Part shown: piece by piece, positions 33,412 through 42,073 of the stretch | Layout of the letters: every line of letters begins with the position of its first letter | Numbering within the stretch: position 1 is the stretch's first letter | Origin: JAGQRJ01 sp041402045 | GTDB lineage: Bacteria; Planctomycetota; J058 | Assembly: GCA_041402045.1 (NCBI GenBank) | Contig: JAWKSZ010000015.1 | Span: 1 to 64,000 of the forward strand | Reading direction: 5' to 3' | DNA length: 64,000 nucleotides | Made by a program: the position numbers and the translations under genes | Notes under the pieces: generated by a model | The model's database searches: none | What the model was told of the DNA's origin: nothing | Seen by the model: the letters and a program-made list of their open reading frames with translations, nothing else

Positions 33412-33870
33412 GTGGAACGGGACCTGCAAACTGCACGCGAGCGCGATCGCTTCCTGCGGAACCTGGAGCAAGCTGGCAGTCGGACGACCTCCTCGTCGCC
33501 CGCCCCTGCGACCCCGTCCGTCGCGGCGAACCTGCCCTCGCTGACCCCGACCGCGCACACGTCGGTGCACGCGATCCAGCGCCTGCAGGACATGAGCGAC
33601 TACCTCGTCGGGTTCGGGCTGATCCTGCTCGCCCTGGCGGCGACCACCGGCCTGGTGCTCGCCTTCGGCAGCGACCTGGACGGGGTGTGGCGGGTGTTCG
33701 GCTTCCTGGCGAGCACCCTGGTCGGCGTGTTCATGTACGTGTTCCTCAAGTGCGTGGCCGACGCCATGCGGGCGCTGGCCGACGTGGGCGAGCTGGGACG
33801 CTCGCTGGAGCTGCGCCTGCACGCCATGCAAGACATTATCGAACAAGAGTTTAGCGACAACGCGGGCTGA
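33412..33870 (+). CDS. Two-helix inner-membrane protein
   Basis: 152 residues from GTG 33412 behind GGAGG (about 33398-33402). A helical N-terminus (ERDLQTARERDRFLRNLEQA), a Ser/Thr/Pro linker, two membrane helices (YLVGFGLILLALAATTGLVL and VFGFLASTLVGVFMYVFLKC) and a C-terminal coiled-coil segment (LGRSLELRLHAMQDIIEQEF). No family recognised. It is first in a run that continues into the GspK-like gene 53 bases downstream, suggesting a link with the assembly machinery. Confidence 0.75.
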   Translation: MERDLQTARERDRFLRNLEQAGSRTTSSSPAPATPSVAANLPSLTPTAHTSVHAIQRLQDMSDYLVGFGLILLALAATTGLVLAFGSDLDGVWRVFGFLASTLVGVFMYVFLKCVADAMRALADVGELGRSLELRLHAMQDIIEQEFSDNAG

Positions 33871-33923
33871 CCCCGCGCCTCGCCGCCTGAACCCACCCCG
33901 AACCCCACGCGTTAGCCTCAGGT

Positions 33924-35165
33924 ATGCGTCTCTCGCCTCCCCGCAACCCCGAGCAGGGCGCCGCCCTGATCCTGACCGTGCTCGTGCTCGCGGTCATGGT
34001 GATCCTCGTGGTCCAGTTCACCTTCTCGGTGCGGGTCGAGGAGCAGATCGTGCAGAACACCGAGGACGACGCGGCCCTGGAGGTCGCGGCTCGCTCCGCG
34101 CTCCCCCTGGTCGAGGGCCTGTTCCGGGACGACCGCAAGAACGGCAACCCCGCCGGCAGCATGGACACCCTCGCCGACATTTGGTGCGACCCCAACACCG
34201 AAGACCAGCGGGTGTTCCAGGTCGGCCAGGTCCAACTGACCCTCGAGGTCGAGGACCTGGACCGGCGCTTTCCGCTGCTGTGGCTCGCTGACGAGGACCG
34301 TGAGGAGTACGCCAAGGTCGCCCTCAAGCGCCTGATCGAGCTGGTGAAGCCGGTGGAAGGGATCGACGCCGAGGCCACGGCGGACCTGATCGCCGACAAG
34401 GTCAAGCAGCTCGCCGAGCAAGGCAGCTCCGGTGGTGAGGCCGCCCGCGGCCGCACCTCCCTGGAGCAGCTCCTGGAGGACCAAAACCTGGATCGCGCGG
34501 TGCTCTTCGGCACCCCGGGGGACGAGCCGACCGAGGGCCTGGCCCCCTACGTGACCCTCTGGCCCCTGGACACGATCAACCTCAACACCGCCTTCGCCCC
34601 GGTCCTCGGCGCGTTCCTGCCCGAGAAGAACAACGACGCCCCCGAGCCCGCGAGCCTGTGGGAGCAGACCGACGAGCTGCTCGTCGCGATCCGCCGCAAG
34701 CGGATCGATCCCACCTTCGTGGACCCCGAGGGCACCCAGACCTCGGGGGAAATGGGGGCCTCGCGCCAGTGGCCGGGGACCGCGTTCGAGGAGCCCGCCA
34801 AGCTCACCGAGGACGTGCACGACCTGCTGAAGACGGTGTTCAGCGGCGCGGCCCAGGGTCAGGGCCAGGGCCAAAACCCGCCAGGCCAGAACCCGCCGGG
34901 CCAGAACCCTCCGGGTCAGACCCCTCCGGGCCAAACTCCCCCGGGCCAGCAAGGCGAGGAGCAGACTCCAGGGCAGCAGTTCCAGGCCACCCTGGCCGTC
35001 GAAAGCAGATACTATGCGGTTCGGGTCACGGCCGAGCTCATGGGAGGCGAGGGCGTCCCCGACGACGAGGACGCCGAACCCATTCGAGCCGTGTACCGCG
35101 TGATCCTGTACCGCAACCCGCAAGACACCGTCACCGCGCTGAGCTTCGACGAGGTTCCGCAGTGA
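33924..35165 (+). CDS. GspK-like minor pseudopilin
   Basis: 413 residues. The N-terminus has the pseudopilin form: a short basic leader, EQGAALILTVLVLAVMVILV and VQFTFSVRVEEQ. A large domain contains LTLEVEDLDRRFPLLWL and TLWPLDTINLNTAFAPVLGA (the helical hairpin of GspK). Residues about 310-345 are an inserted NPPGQ/TPPGQ low-complexity loop. GspK caps the tip of the type II secretion pseudopilus. The glycine before the prepilin cleavage site is not obvious in PEQGAAL, so processing is uncertain. Its stop overlaps the next gene's GTG. Confidence 0.8.
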   Translation: MRLSPPRNPEQGAALILTVLVLAVMVILVVQFTFSVRVEEQIVQNTEDDAALEVAARSALPLVEGLFRDDRKNGNPAGSMDTLADIWCDPNTEDQRVFQVGQVQLTLEVEDLDRRFPLLWLADEDREEYAKVALKRLIELVKPVEGIDAEATADLIADKVKQLAEQGSSGGEAARGRTSLEQLLEDQNLDRAVLFGTPGDEPTEGLAPYVTLWPLDTINLNTAFAPVLGAFLPEKNNDAPEPASLWEQTDELLVAIRRKRIDPTFVDPEGTQTSGEMGASRQWPGTAFEEPAKLTEDVHDLLKTVFSGAAQGQGQGQNPPGQNPPGQNPPGQTPPGQTPPGQQGEEQTPGQQFQATLAVESRYYAVRVTAELMGGEGVPDDEDAEPIRAVYRVILYRNPQDTVTALSFDEVPQ

Positions 35166-35677
35166 ACTCGGGGCTCTACCGCCTGCTGACGGTCGCGGCG
35201 AACCTGGCCTTGATCGCCCTGATCGCGGTGACCGCGCTGGGGATCTTCAAGGCGGGCGAGCTGCCCCCCGACGAGCGGATCCCCAAGGTCTACCCGCCCG
35301 ACCGCGCGATCGAGCAGAGCCAGGCCCAGAGCAACGAGCTCCAGACCTTCGCGGTCGTGTGGCAGCAGCTCGACGTGCCCAAGCCCGTCGTCAACACCGC
35401 CCCGGTCAACACCACCCCGCCCCCCCCGCCCCGGCCCCAGGACCTCTCCAACCGCTACAAGGTGCGCATGGTCCTGTTCAACGCCCAGGAGCCGAACAAC
35501 AGCCAGTGCGTGATCGCCTCGGCCATGGGCGACACCAAAGGGCGGATCGTGACCAAGGGCGACGTGCTCGACGGCTACAAGATCACGAGCATCGAGGTCG
35601 ACGGCGCCGACGCCGTGGTGACCCTCGACGACAACGGCGTGCCGCGCAAGATCCGGCTCCAGGGGCCGACCCAGTGA
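35162..35677 (+). CDS. GspC/PilP-like inner-membrane protein
   Basis: 171 residues. GTG 35162 overlaps the GspK-like stop as GTGA. One N-terminal membrane helix (LLTVAANLALIALIAVTALG), a Pro-rich periplasmic linker (NTTPPPPPRPQDL), then a small beta domain YKVRMVLFNAQEPNNSQCVI with GRIVTKGDVLDGYKITSIEV and VVTLDDNGVPRKIRL, the pattern of the GspC homology region/PilP. Such proteins connect the inner-membrane platform to the secretin. No secretin gene is visible in the window. Confidence 0.78.
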   Translation: MNSGLYRLLTVAANLALIALIAVTALGIFKAGELPPDERIPKVYPPDRAIEQSQAQSNELQTFAVVWQQLDVPKPVVNTAPVNTTPPPPPRPQDLSNRYKVRMVLFNAQEPNNSQCVIASAMGDTKGRIVTKGDVLDGYKITSIEVDGADAVVTLDDNGVPRKIRLQGPTQ

Positions 35678-35723
35678 ACCTGCCCACGAGCCAACGCGTC
35701 CCCTGCGCGAAGCGAGGTCGCCC

Positions 35724-37376
35724 GTGATCGGCGTAGGTTTGGAGCTCGGCGCCAACGTGATCAAGATCGCGGTGGTCGAGAAGCGCGGCTCGACGACCAA
35801 GATCCGCGACTTCGAGGTCCACAAGATCGACGCCAAGAAGGGCGACACCGAGGACGACGTGGTCAGCGTCGTGGACGAGGCCTTCAAGCGACTGAAGGCG
35901 CCCCGCGCCGACGTCGTGGCCTCCGTCCGTGCGCAGGACTGCATGATCCGCGAGATCATCGTCCCCTTCCTCGACCAGGAGAAGATCCGCAAGACGGTCA
36001 AGTATCAGGCGGAGAACTACTTCACCACCGCCTCGATCGACGACCTGATCATCGAGTACCACAAGTTCGCCGAGGTCGACACAAAGTCGAAGCTCCTCGT
36101 GGCCGGGATCAAGAAGGCGCACATTGCGCGGCGCCTGACCTTCCTCGACGAGTGCGGGGTCGACCCCCGCGCGATCGACCTCGACGTGGCCGCGCTCTAC
36201 AACGCCTGCGCCCACGCGGGGGTGTTCGAGGACCAACCCGCGGCGCTGGTGATCGACATCGAGGCGGACACCCTCAAGATCGGCGTCGTGGAGGGCGGCG
36301 AGCTGCGCCTGGCCCGCGCCCTGCGCATGCGGGTCAACAAGGCCAGCCTGCAGAAGGCCCGCGACGGCAAGGACAGCGGGATCTACGACACCGCCGCGGA
36401 CGAGAGTCAGCGCCTGCCGGTGGTGATCCTCGACGACGGCGAGGACGACGCCTTCAGCCTCGAGGACTCGGGGATCTCCGAGGTCGAGCGCGAAGGGATC
36501 ATCCACCGGATCTTCATGGAGATCGACCGCACCGTGGCCACGGTCAACCTCAGCCACGACGTGGAGCTGATCTGCCTCACCGGGCCCTCCTGCGCGCTGG
36601 AGGGGATCAGCGAGCTGTTCAGCGAGCACTTCGAGATCCCCGCCCGACGCCTGGACTTCGCCGAGCACTACGGCGGCGAGAAGGGCGCGCGCAAGGGCGG
36701 AGCCGCCCTCGAGGGCGGGACCGCGATCGGCCTCGCGCTCAAGGCGCTGGGGATCGACCACGCGGGCATGGACTTCCGCCAGGAAGAGTTCGCCTACCGC
36801 GGGACCTTCGACCAGCTCAAGCGCGGCCTGGCCTGCACCCTGACCCTCCTGTTCGCGCTGACCTTCCTCTATGCCTTCGCGCTCAAGGAGCAGCTGCACC
36901 AGAAGGACGAGGCCCTGGTCGCGGTCCAGCACCTCCAGGGCAGCCTCTACACCGTGCTGTTCCCCTCGCTCTACGACACCGAGTTCGACCACATGGAGCT
37001 GCGGGCGAGCACCTACAGCGCGTCGCTGGCCGAGGAGTACGACCTGCTCCAGCAGCGCTTCGAGGGCAGCAACGACGACAACGCCCCCGTCGCCTCGTCC
37101 CTCGAGATCCTGCGCCGCTTCTGCCAGGCCAAGGCCTCCCTCGGCCAGCGCTGGGACGTGCAGGTCGAGAACGTGCGCGTCAACCCGCGCCGCCACCAGC
37201 AGAACACCTTCCGCTGCAGCAGCCCGCAGCCCGCCGCGGCCACCGCCCTGGCCCAGGCGCTGGAGAACGACGACTTGCTCAGCGTCGAGCCGCCCCAGAC
37301 CCAGTTCGACAAGCGCCGCAACCGCACCGTGTTCACGATCGTGCTCAAGGTGCGCGAGAACCTGGAGGAGGAGTAA
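35724..37376 (+). CDS. pilM: PilM-like actin fold fused to a PilN/GspL-type membrane part
   Basis: 550 residues from GTG 35724. Residues 1-350 are PilM-like: VGLELGANVIKIAVVEKRG, KTVKYQAENYFTTASIDDLI, DLDVAALYNAC and ALVIDIEADTLKIGVVEGG. A membrane helix (LACTLTLLFALTFLYAFALK, about 370-390) and a periplasmic, coiled-coil and ferredoxin-like part follow. This is the GspL layout (cytoplasmic actin-like plus membrane plus periplasmic). It should recruit the assembly ATPase at 24.7 kb. The gene ends one base before the next ATG. Confidence 0.82.
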   Translation: MIGVGLELGANVIKIAVVEKRGSTTKIRDFEVHKIDAKKGDTEDDVVSVVDEAFKRLKAPRADVVASVRAQDCMIREIIVPFLDQEKIRKTVKYQAENYFTTASIDDLIIEYHKFAEVDTKSKLLVAGIKKAHIARRLTFLDECGVDPRAIDLDVAALYNACAHAGVFEDQPAALVIDIEADTLKIGVVEGGELRLARALRMRVNKASLQKARDGKDSGIYDTAADESQRLPVVILDDGEDDAFSLEDSGISEVEREGIIHRIFMEIDRTVATVNLSHDVELICLTGPSCALEGISELFSEHFEIPARRLDFAEHYGGEKGARKGGAALEGGTAIGLALKALGIDHAGMDFRQEEFAYRGTFDQLKRGLACTLTLLFALTFLYAFALKEQLHQKDEALVAVQHLQGSLYTVLFPSLYDTEFDHMELRASTYSASLAEEYDLLQQRFEGSNDDNAPVASSLEILRRFCQAKASLGQRWDVQVENVRVNPRRHQQNTFRCSSPQPAAATALAQALENDDLLSVEPPQTQFDKRRNRTVFTIVLKVRENLEEE

Positions 37377-37907
37377 ATGGCCGCCCAGTCCTCCGACGAG
37401 TTCGACGTCCTCACGTTCTTCATTTACGTCATGGCCCTGCTCACGGCGATCGTCGGCGTGTTCGCGCTGTGGAACCGCTCCAAGGTCTCCAAGGCCCACA
37501 AGGAGCTGACCCGCGAGATCAGCCGCCTCGAGGACATGGACGAGATCGCCCTCGACGAGAACTTCCGCGAGTGGTTGGCCAAGGACCGCGAAGCCAGCAA
37601 GTCGCGGGGCGGGCGCACCGGCAACGACTTCCTGGCCCTGATCGACAACACCGTGAGCAAGTTCGGCTGGAGCAACGGCAAGCTCCAGGGCCGCACCCCC
37701 TCGGAGCAGAACGACGAGCTGCTGGTCAAGCTCACGGTCAAGGACATTCGGATCGAAGACCTGGTGCGCTTCTGTATCGAGGTCGAGAAGGCCTGGCCCG
37801 GCGCGCGGGTCAGCGAGATCCCCAGCCTCAAGTTCAACGAGAAGGAAGAGACCTGGGACACGACCTTCGCCTTCACGATCTTCCGCCCCGACAAAGAGTC
37901 GAGCTGA
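37377..37907 (+). CDS. GspM/PilO-like inner-membrane assembly protein
   Basis: 176 residues, ATG directly after the stop of the PilM-like gene. An N-terminal membrane helix (TFFIYVMALLTAIVGVFALW), a coiled coil (KAHKELTREISRLEDMDEI) and a ferredoxin-like C-terminal domain (LLVKLTVKDIRIEDLVRFCI to TWDTTFAFTIFRP). Position and layout match GspM/PilO, which dimerise with GspL/PilN. Sequence similarity to either is weak by eye. Confidence 0.72.
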   Translation: MAAQSSDEFDVLTFFIYVMALLTAIVGVFALWNRSKVSKAHKELTREISRLEDMDEIALDENFREWLAKDREASKSRGGRTGNDFLALIDNTVSKFGWSNGKLQGRTPSEQNDELLVKLTVKDIRIEDLVRFCIEVEKAWPGARVSEIPSLKFNEKEETWDTTFAFTIFRPDKESS

Positions 37908-37920
37908 CCCGCAGCGGTCC

Positions 37921-39048
37921 TTGATCTACCTCGATCACAACAGCACCAACCTCGTCGACCCTCGGGTGCGCGCCGCCTACGAGCGCGCCCTCGACGAGGC
38001 CTGGGCCAACCCTTCGAGCCCTCACGCCCCCGGCCGCCACGCCAAGAAGCTGCTCGAGGTCGCCCGCGAGCAGGTCGCCGCGCTGGCCGGAGTCAGCCCC
38101 GGCCAGGTGACCTTCACCGGGAGCGGGAGTGAGGCCCTGAACCAGGCCCTGCGCAGCGCGCTTCCCCCGGGCGCTCGCGCCCTGGCCAGCGCCGTCGAGC
38201 ACCCCGCCGTGCTGCGCGCGCTCGAGGCGCTCGCCGCGGAGCGCGGCGTCGCCGTCGAGCTCGCCCCCGTCGACGGCCAGGGCCGCCTCGACCTCGCCGC
38301 CTGGGAGGCGCGCCTCGACCCGACCCCGAGCTTGGCCTGCCTCCAGTCCGCCCAGAACGAGGTCGGCACGCTGCAGCCGGTGGCCGAAGCCGGCGCAGCG
38401 GCCCAGGCCCGGGGCGCGCCGCTCCTGCTCGACGCGAGCCAGGCCCTGGGCCGCGTGGCCTGGGTCTGGCCGGACCTGCCCTGGGACTACCTCGTGATCT
38501 CGGGCCACAAGCTGCGCGCGCCGCGGGGCGCCGCGGCCCTCGTGCACCGCGGCCGCGCGCCCGAGCCGCTGCCCTTGATCCTCGGCGGCTCCCAGGAGCG
38601 CGGGCGTCGCGCCGGCACCGAGCCCGTGGCCCCGATCGTGGCCCTGGGCGAGGCCTGCCGCCTGGTCGCCGCAGGCACCCTGCTCGACGCCGCGGCCCTC
38701 GAGGCCGAGCGCGCCTGGTTCGAGGCCGCGCTCCTGGCCGCGATCCCCCGCGCACGGGTCCTCGGCTCCGACGCGCCTCGCCTGCCCAACACGACCCTGC
38801 TCTGCGTGCCCGGCGCGCGGACCGAGGCCCTGCTCGCGCGGCTGGACCTGGCCGGGGTCAGCGCGTCCGCCGGCTCTGCCTGCAGCTCCGGCGCCCTCGA
38901 GCGCAGCCATGTGCTCGAGGCCATGGGCGTCCCCCCCGAGCTGGCGCAGGGCCGCGTGCGCTTCTCCCTCGGCCCGGAGACCTCCCGCGCTGACCTCGCG
39001 CGCGCGGTCGAGGTCCTCGCCGCGGCGGCCGCCGACGCTGGCGCGTGA
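37921..39048 (+). CDS. Cysteine desulfurase (NifS/IscS class V aminotransferase)
   Basis: 375 residues. TTG 37921 gives IYLDHNSTNLVDPRV, the normal family start, and no ATG or GTG fits. PLP lysine in SGHKLRAPRG, the His of EHPAVL, the Asp/Gln of LLDASQALGR, and the active-site Cys loop SASAGSACSSGALERSHVL. It takes sulfur from cysteine for Fe-S clusters or thio-modifications. No IscU, IscR or MnmA gene adjoins. Its stop overlaps the prmA start, so it shares a transcript with prmA and probably with the assembly genes 13 bases upstream. Confidence 0.93.
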   Translation: MIYLDHNSTNLVDPRVRAAYERALDEAWANPSSPHAPGRHAKKLLEVAREQVAALAGVSPGQVTFTGSGSEALNQALRSALPPGARALASAVEHPAVLRALEALAAERGVAVELAPVDGQGRLDLAAWEARLDPTPSLACLQSAQNEVGTLQPVAEAGAAAQARGAPLLLDASQALGRVAWVWPDLPWDYLVISGHKLRAPRGAAALVHRGRAPEPLPLILGGSQERGRRAGTEPVAPIVALGEACRLVAAGTLLDAAALEAERAWFEAALLAAIPRARVLGSDAPRLPNTTLLCVPGARTEALLARLDLAGVSASAGSACSSGALERSHVLEAMGVPPELAQGRVRFSLGPETSRADLARAVEVLAAAAADAGA

Positions 39049-39866
39049 GCTGGCACGAGCTCGAGCTCCGGGTCGACGCGGACGCGCACGAGGCCTTGAC
39101 CGCGCTCTTGTTCGAGCTCGGCTGCGCCGGGATCGCGGAGGAGCTGCCGCCGCGCTCAGTGTGGGAGCCTTCGGCCCCGGACCCTGCCGGACCGCGGACC
39201 CTGCGCGCGAGCTTCGAGGACCCCGACCGCGAGGCCCTGGACGCGACCCTGGCCGCGCAGGGCTACACCGGCGCCTGGCGCGCGCTCCCCGACGTGGACT
39301 GGGCCGAGGCCTGGAAGGCCGCGCACCGGCCGCTGCGGCTCAGCCCGCGGATCGTGGTCGCCCCGCCCTGGGACGCGCCGCCGGGCGCGCTGATCCTCGA
39401 GCCGGGCGAAGGCTTCGGCACGGGCCAGCACCCGACCACCGCGCTGGTGGCCGAGGCCCTCGACGCCCTCGCCGACCAGGCCACGAGCGTCCTCGACGTG
39501 GGCTGCGGCTCGGGGATCCTGGCCCTCGCCGCCGCGCGGCTGGGGCTCCCCGCCCGCGGCGTCGACGTGCACGCCGCCGCCGTGGAGGAGGCCCGCGCCC
39601 ACGCCCAGCGCAACGGCCTCGACGTCGAGTTCTCGACCCGCCCCCTGGCCGAGGTCGAGGACGGCGCCGACCTGGTCCTGGCCAACGTCCACGCCGAGGT
39701 CCTGCTGACCCTGGCGCCCGACCTGGTGCGCCTCACCCAGCGCTGGCTCGTGCTCTGCGGGGTGCTCCTCGACCGCGAGCCCCGCGTCCGCGCTGCGTTC
39801 GCCGCCCTCGAGCTGCACGAGCGCGTCGACGACGGCCGCTGGGTGCGCCTTACCTACCGCCGCTAG
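39045..39866 (+). CDS. prmA: Ribosomal protein L11 methyltransferase
   Basis: 273 residues. GTG 39045 overlaps the upstream stop (GTGA). N-terminal substrate-recognition domain (WHELELRVDADAHEAL, DVDWAEAWKAAHRPLRL), then the PrmA hallmark EPGEGFGTGQHPTTALVAEA, SAM motif VLDVGCGSGILALAAARLG and motif LANVHAEVL. It trimethylates ribosomal protein L11. The gene ends four bases into the convergent sodC gene. Confidence 0.93.
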   Translation: MSWHELELRVDADAHEALTALLFELGCAGIAEELPPRSVWEPSAPDPAGPRTLRASFEDPDREALDATLAAQGYTGAWRALPDVDWAEAWKAAHRPLRLSPRIVVAPPWDAPPGALILEPGEGFGTGQHPTTALVAEALDALADQATSVLDVGCGSGILALAAARLGLPARGVDVHAAAVEEARAHAQRNGLDVEFSTRPLAEVEDGADLVLANVHAEVLLTLAPDLVRLTQRWLVLCGVLLDREPRVRAAFAALELHERVDDGRWVRLTYRR

Positions 39867-40450
39867 GGCTTGGCGACGCCGATCACGCCCTGCCCGATCC
39901 GGCCTCCGGCGTCCCCGGTGGGCTGGCTCTGGAGGTCGTCGGTGCCCGCGTGCACGATCATGCCCCGCCCCACGATCGGGTTGAGCAGGCCGGCCACGCT
40001 GGCGTTCTCGAGGGTGAGCTCGAGGTGCGCCTTGCCGCTCTCGTCCGCGGTCAGGTTGCCCAGGTCGCCGGCGTGGCGCATGGCAGTGTCCGGACCCGCG
40101 TGGTCGTGCCCATCGGGGTTGTAGTGCCCGCCGGCCGCTTTGCCGTCGGCGCCGGTGACGTCCCCCCACTCGTGAATGTGGAAGCCGTGCTTCTGACCGG
40201 GGGTCAGCCCCTCCACGTCCGCCACGACCTGCACGCCCTCCGCGGACTGGGTGAAGGTCACGACCCCGCGCGCCTGGTTCCCCTCGGTGGGCGAGATCAC
40301 GCACACCGCGCGGGTGACCGCGCTCCACGCGTCTGCGTGCGCGTGGTGGGCGGCCTCCTCACCCGCGGGCGGGCTGCTGCAGCCGGGGGCCGCGACGAGC
40401 GCGCCCGCGAGGGCGACGGCGAACAGGAAGGGACGTGCGGTGCTCTTCAA
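39863..40450 (-). CDS. sodC: Cu/Zn superoxide dismutase lipoprotein
   Basis: 195 residues. TTG 40450 is five bases behind GAGGAGG; upstream in-frame starts have no such site and would bury the signal. Lipoprotein signal PFLFAVALAGALVAAPGC. Metal ligands are present: GFHIHEWGD, GGHYNPDGHDH, RHAGDLGN and GRGMIVHAGTDD. The usual disulfide cysteines are both missing: GDC is GDV, and the late ACGVI is GQGVI. The enzyme would detoxify superoxide in the periplasm while anchored by lipid. It converges on prmA with overlapping stop codons. Confidence 0.93.
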   Translation of the reverse strand: MKSTARPFLFAVALAGALVAAPGCSSPPAGEEAAHHAHADAWSAVTRAVCVISPTEGNQARGVVTFTQSAEGVQVVADVEGLTPGQKHGFHIHEWGDVTGADGKAAGGHYNPDGHDHAGPDTAMRHAGDLGNLTADESGKAHLELTLENASVAGLLNPIVGRGMIVHAGTDDLQSQPTGDAGGRIGQGVIGVAKP

Positions 40451-40524
40451 AGTGACCTCCTCGGATCGTGACTGAGAGAGGCTACACGAGTCCGCGAACC
40501 TCTCGAGGTCCATGTCACACGAAG

Positions 40525-40572
40525 CGAGCCACCTAGACTCGTGACCCGGAGGTCGCGAGCCTCGGTGGCTCG
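40525..40572 (-). terminator. Imperfect stem-loop after the Cys-rich lipoprotein gene
   Basis: CGAGCCACC (40525-40533) pairs with GGTGGCTCG (40564-40572), and inside it CTCGTGACC faces GGTCGCGAG with one mismatch. It begins 20 bases after the stop of the Cys-rich gene and stands before sodC, so it probably separates the two transcripts. Confidence 0.6.
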
Positions 40573-40591
40573 ACGGCAGCGTGGGTGAACG

Positions 40592-40843
40592 CTACTTGGC
40601 GGCGCAGGCCTCGCACGGCCCGGCGCCCGCGGTCTCGTGGTTCTTGGCGTAGCAGTCCTTGCACTCCATTTTCTCGCCGCCGACGTAGCCCGCGTTGCAG
40701 GCCTCGCACCAGCCGTCCTCGGCCTTGGCGGTCTCGCACGTGCACTGCGCCTGGCCGTTCTCGGCCTTCTCCGACGAGGAGCAGCCCACGAGGCCGAAGC
40801 CGAAGACCAGCGCGCCCACGAGCACGAAATGCTTGATTCCCAT
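40592..40843 (-). CDS. Small Cys-rich lipoprotein
   Basis: 83 residues from ATG 40843 behind GGGAGAG. Signal GIKHFVLVGALVFGFGLVGC with the lipid-acceptor Cys at about residue 20. The mature part has nine more cysteines in CxC/CxxC pairs: QCTCETA, WCEACNAGYVGG, MECKDCYAKNHE and PCEACAAK. This is a zinc-ribbon or metal-binding layout in the periplasm. It lies just upstream of sodC on the same strand, behind a stem-loop. No family name is supported. Confidence 0.8.
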   Translation of the reverse strand: MGIKHFVLVGALVFGFGLVGCSSSEKAENGQAQCTCETAKAEDGWCEACNAGYVGGEKMECKDCYAKNHETAGAGPCEACAAK

Positions 40844-40975
40844 AACACTCTCCCTTTGAGTTGGACAGCCTAGCCACCCCCTCTGACGCGCGCACGAAAA
40901 GTCCACGAGTTTCCGGCCGGGCCTGGGGGGCGACCTGAGCCTTGAACGCCGGGAGCCGTCCGGCGATTCCCGGCG

Positions 40976-42073
40976 TCAGGAACGCGGCGGGTCGTCCCCG
41001 CGCACGCCGAACAGCACCTGGTAGCCGCGGATCTCCTCGACCTCGACGTCGGCGAAGCCGCGTTCGTAAATGTCGTGGTAGTCGCTCGGTCGCTTGGTCA
41101 CGAGGTGCAGGAGTCCGCCCGGACGCAGGGCGCGGGCGGCGAGGTCGACGAAGGCCGCGGCGATCTTGCCCTTGGAGTAGTAGGGGGGGTTGGCCAGCAC
41201 GAGGTCGCACGGAGCGTCGGGGGTGTAGGCCTCGGCGGCGGCGTGCACGACCTGCACGTTCGCGATCCCGTTCTTCTCGGCGTTGAGCCGGGTGCAGGCC
41301 ACCGCCCGCGCGTTGCTGTCGAGGGCCAGGACCTCGAGCGCCGGGTCCTGGCTCGCGACCCCCAGGCTCACCGCGCCGAGGCCGCAGCCGATCTCGAGCA
41401 CGCGCCCCGAGAGCTCCTCGGGCAGGGACTCGAGCAGCGCGCGGGCGCCGAGGTCGAGCCGCCGGTGCGCGAACACCCCAGGCAGGCTGCGCACTTCGAA
41501 CAGGCGCTCGCCGTGGCGGAAGGCGAAGTCCGCGCCGTAGTCGCGCACGCGCTTGAGCGGTCCCTGGGGCCGCGCGCGGTAGACCACGCCCCGCTTCCCA
41601 TGGGGCTCGGGGCTGACCTTGAGCGGGAGCTTCTTGAGCAGCTCCCGCAACCAGCTGTCCTTGGGGTTGTCGCTGGCCAGCCACAGCGTGCCCTCGGGGT
41701 CGAGGCGCTGGAGCGCTTGCTGGATCAGGTCCCGGGTGAGCTCGCCGTCGCCCTGCTGCTGCACCGGGAGCGCGATCAACCCCGGCGCGCCCTCGGGCAG
41801 GTCCGGGGCGCACACGAACTCGACGCCTGGAGGCGGCGCCTCGACCTCCACCGCGGCGTTTCGCTGCGCCAGGTCCAGGAACCAGCACTGCACGGGACCC
41901 CAGCCGCGCTCGCCCAGCCCGCGGGCGAGCTGCCCGCGCCCCTGGGTCGTGCACAGCGCTGGGCCTTCGCCGGCCTCCGGCAGCGCCTCGAGCAGCAGCT
42001 GCTCCGCGCGCTTCGCCCGGGGGATCCCCGTCGGCGCCTCGCCCTTGCCCTTGCGTCGTTTCCCCTTGCTCAC
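40976..42073 (-). CDS. RsmC/RlmG-like class I methyltransferase
   Basis: 365 residues. GTG 42073 overlaps the zinc-ribbon gene's stop (GTGA). A lysine-rich start (SKGKRRKGKGEA), an N-terminal pseudo-methyltransferase half (LLLEALPEAGEGPALCTTQG to GTLWLASDNPKDSWLREL), then the catalytic half with RVLEIGCGLGAVSLGVASQD, VLALDSNARAV and LVLANPPYYSKG (NPPY motif of N-methylation on guanine). The two-half layout is that of 16S rRNA m2G1207 (RsmC) and 23S m2G1835 (RlmG) enzymes; which site is modified cannot be told here. Confidence 0.87.
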   Translation of the reverse strand: MSKGKRRKGKGEAPTGIPRAKRAEQLLLEALPEAGEGPALCTTQGRGQLARGLGERGWGPVQCWFLDLAQRNAAVEVEAPPPGVEFVCAPDLPEGAPGLIALPVQQQGDGELTRDLIQQALQRLDPEGTLWLASDNPKDSWLRELLKKLPLKVSPEPHGKRGVVYRARPQGPLKRVRDYGADFAFRHGERLFEVRSLPGVFAHRRLDLGARALLESLPEELSGRVLEIGCGLGAVSLGVASQDPALEVLALDSNARAVACTRLNAEKNGIANVQVVHAAAEAYTPDAPCDLVLANPPYYSKGKIAAAFVDLAARALRPGGLLHLVTKRPSDYHDIYERGFADVEVEEIRGYQVLFGVRGDDPPRS

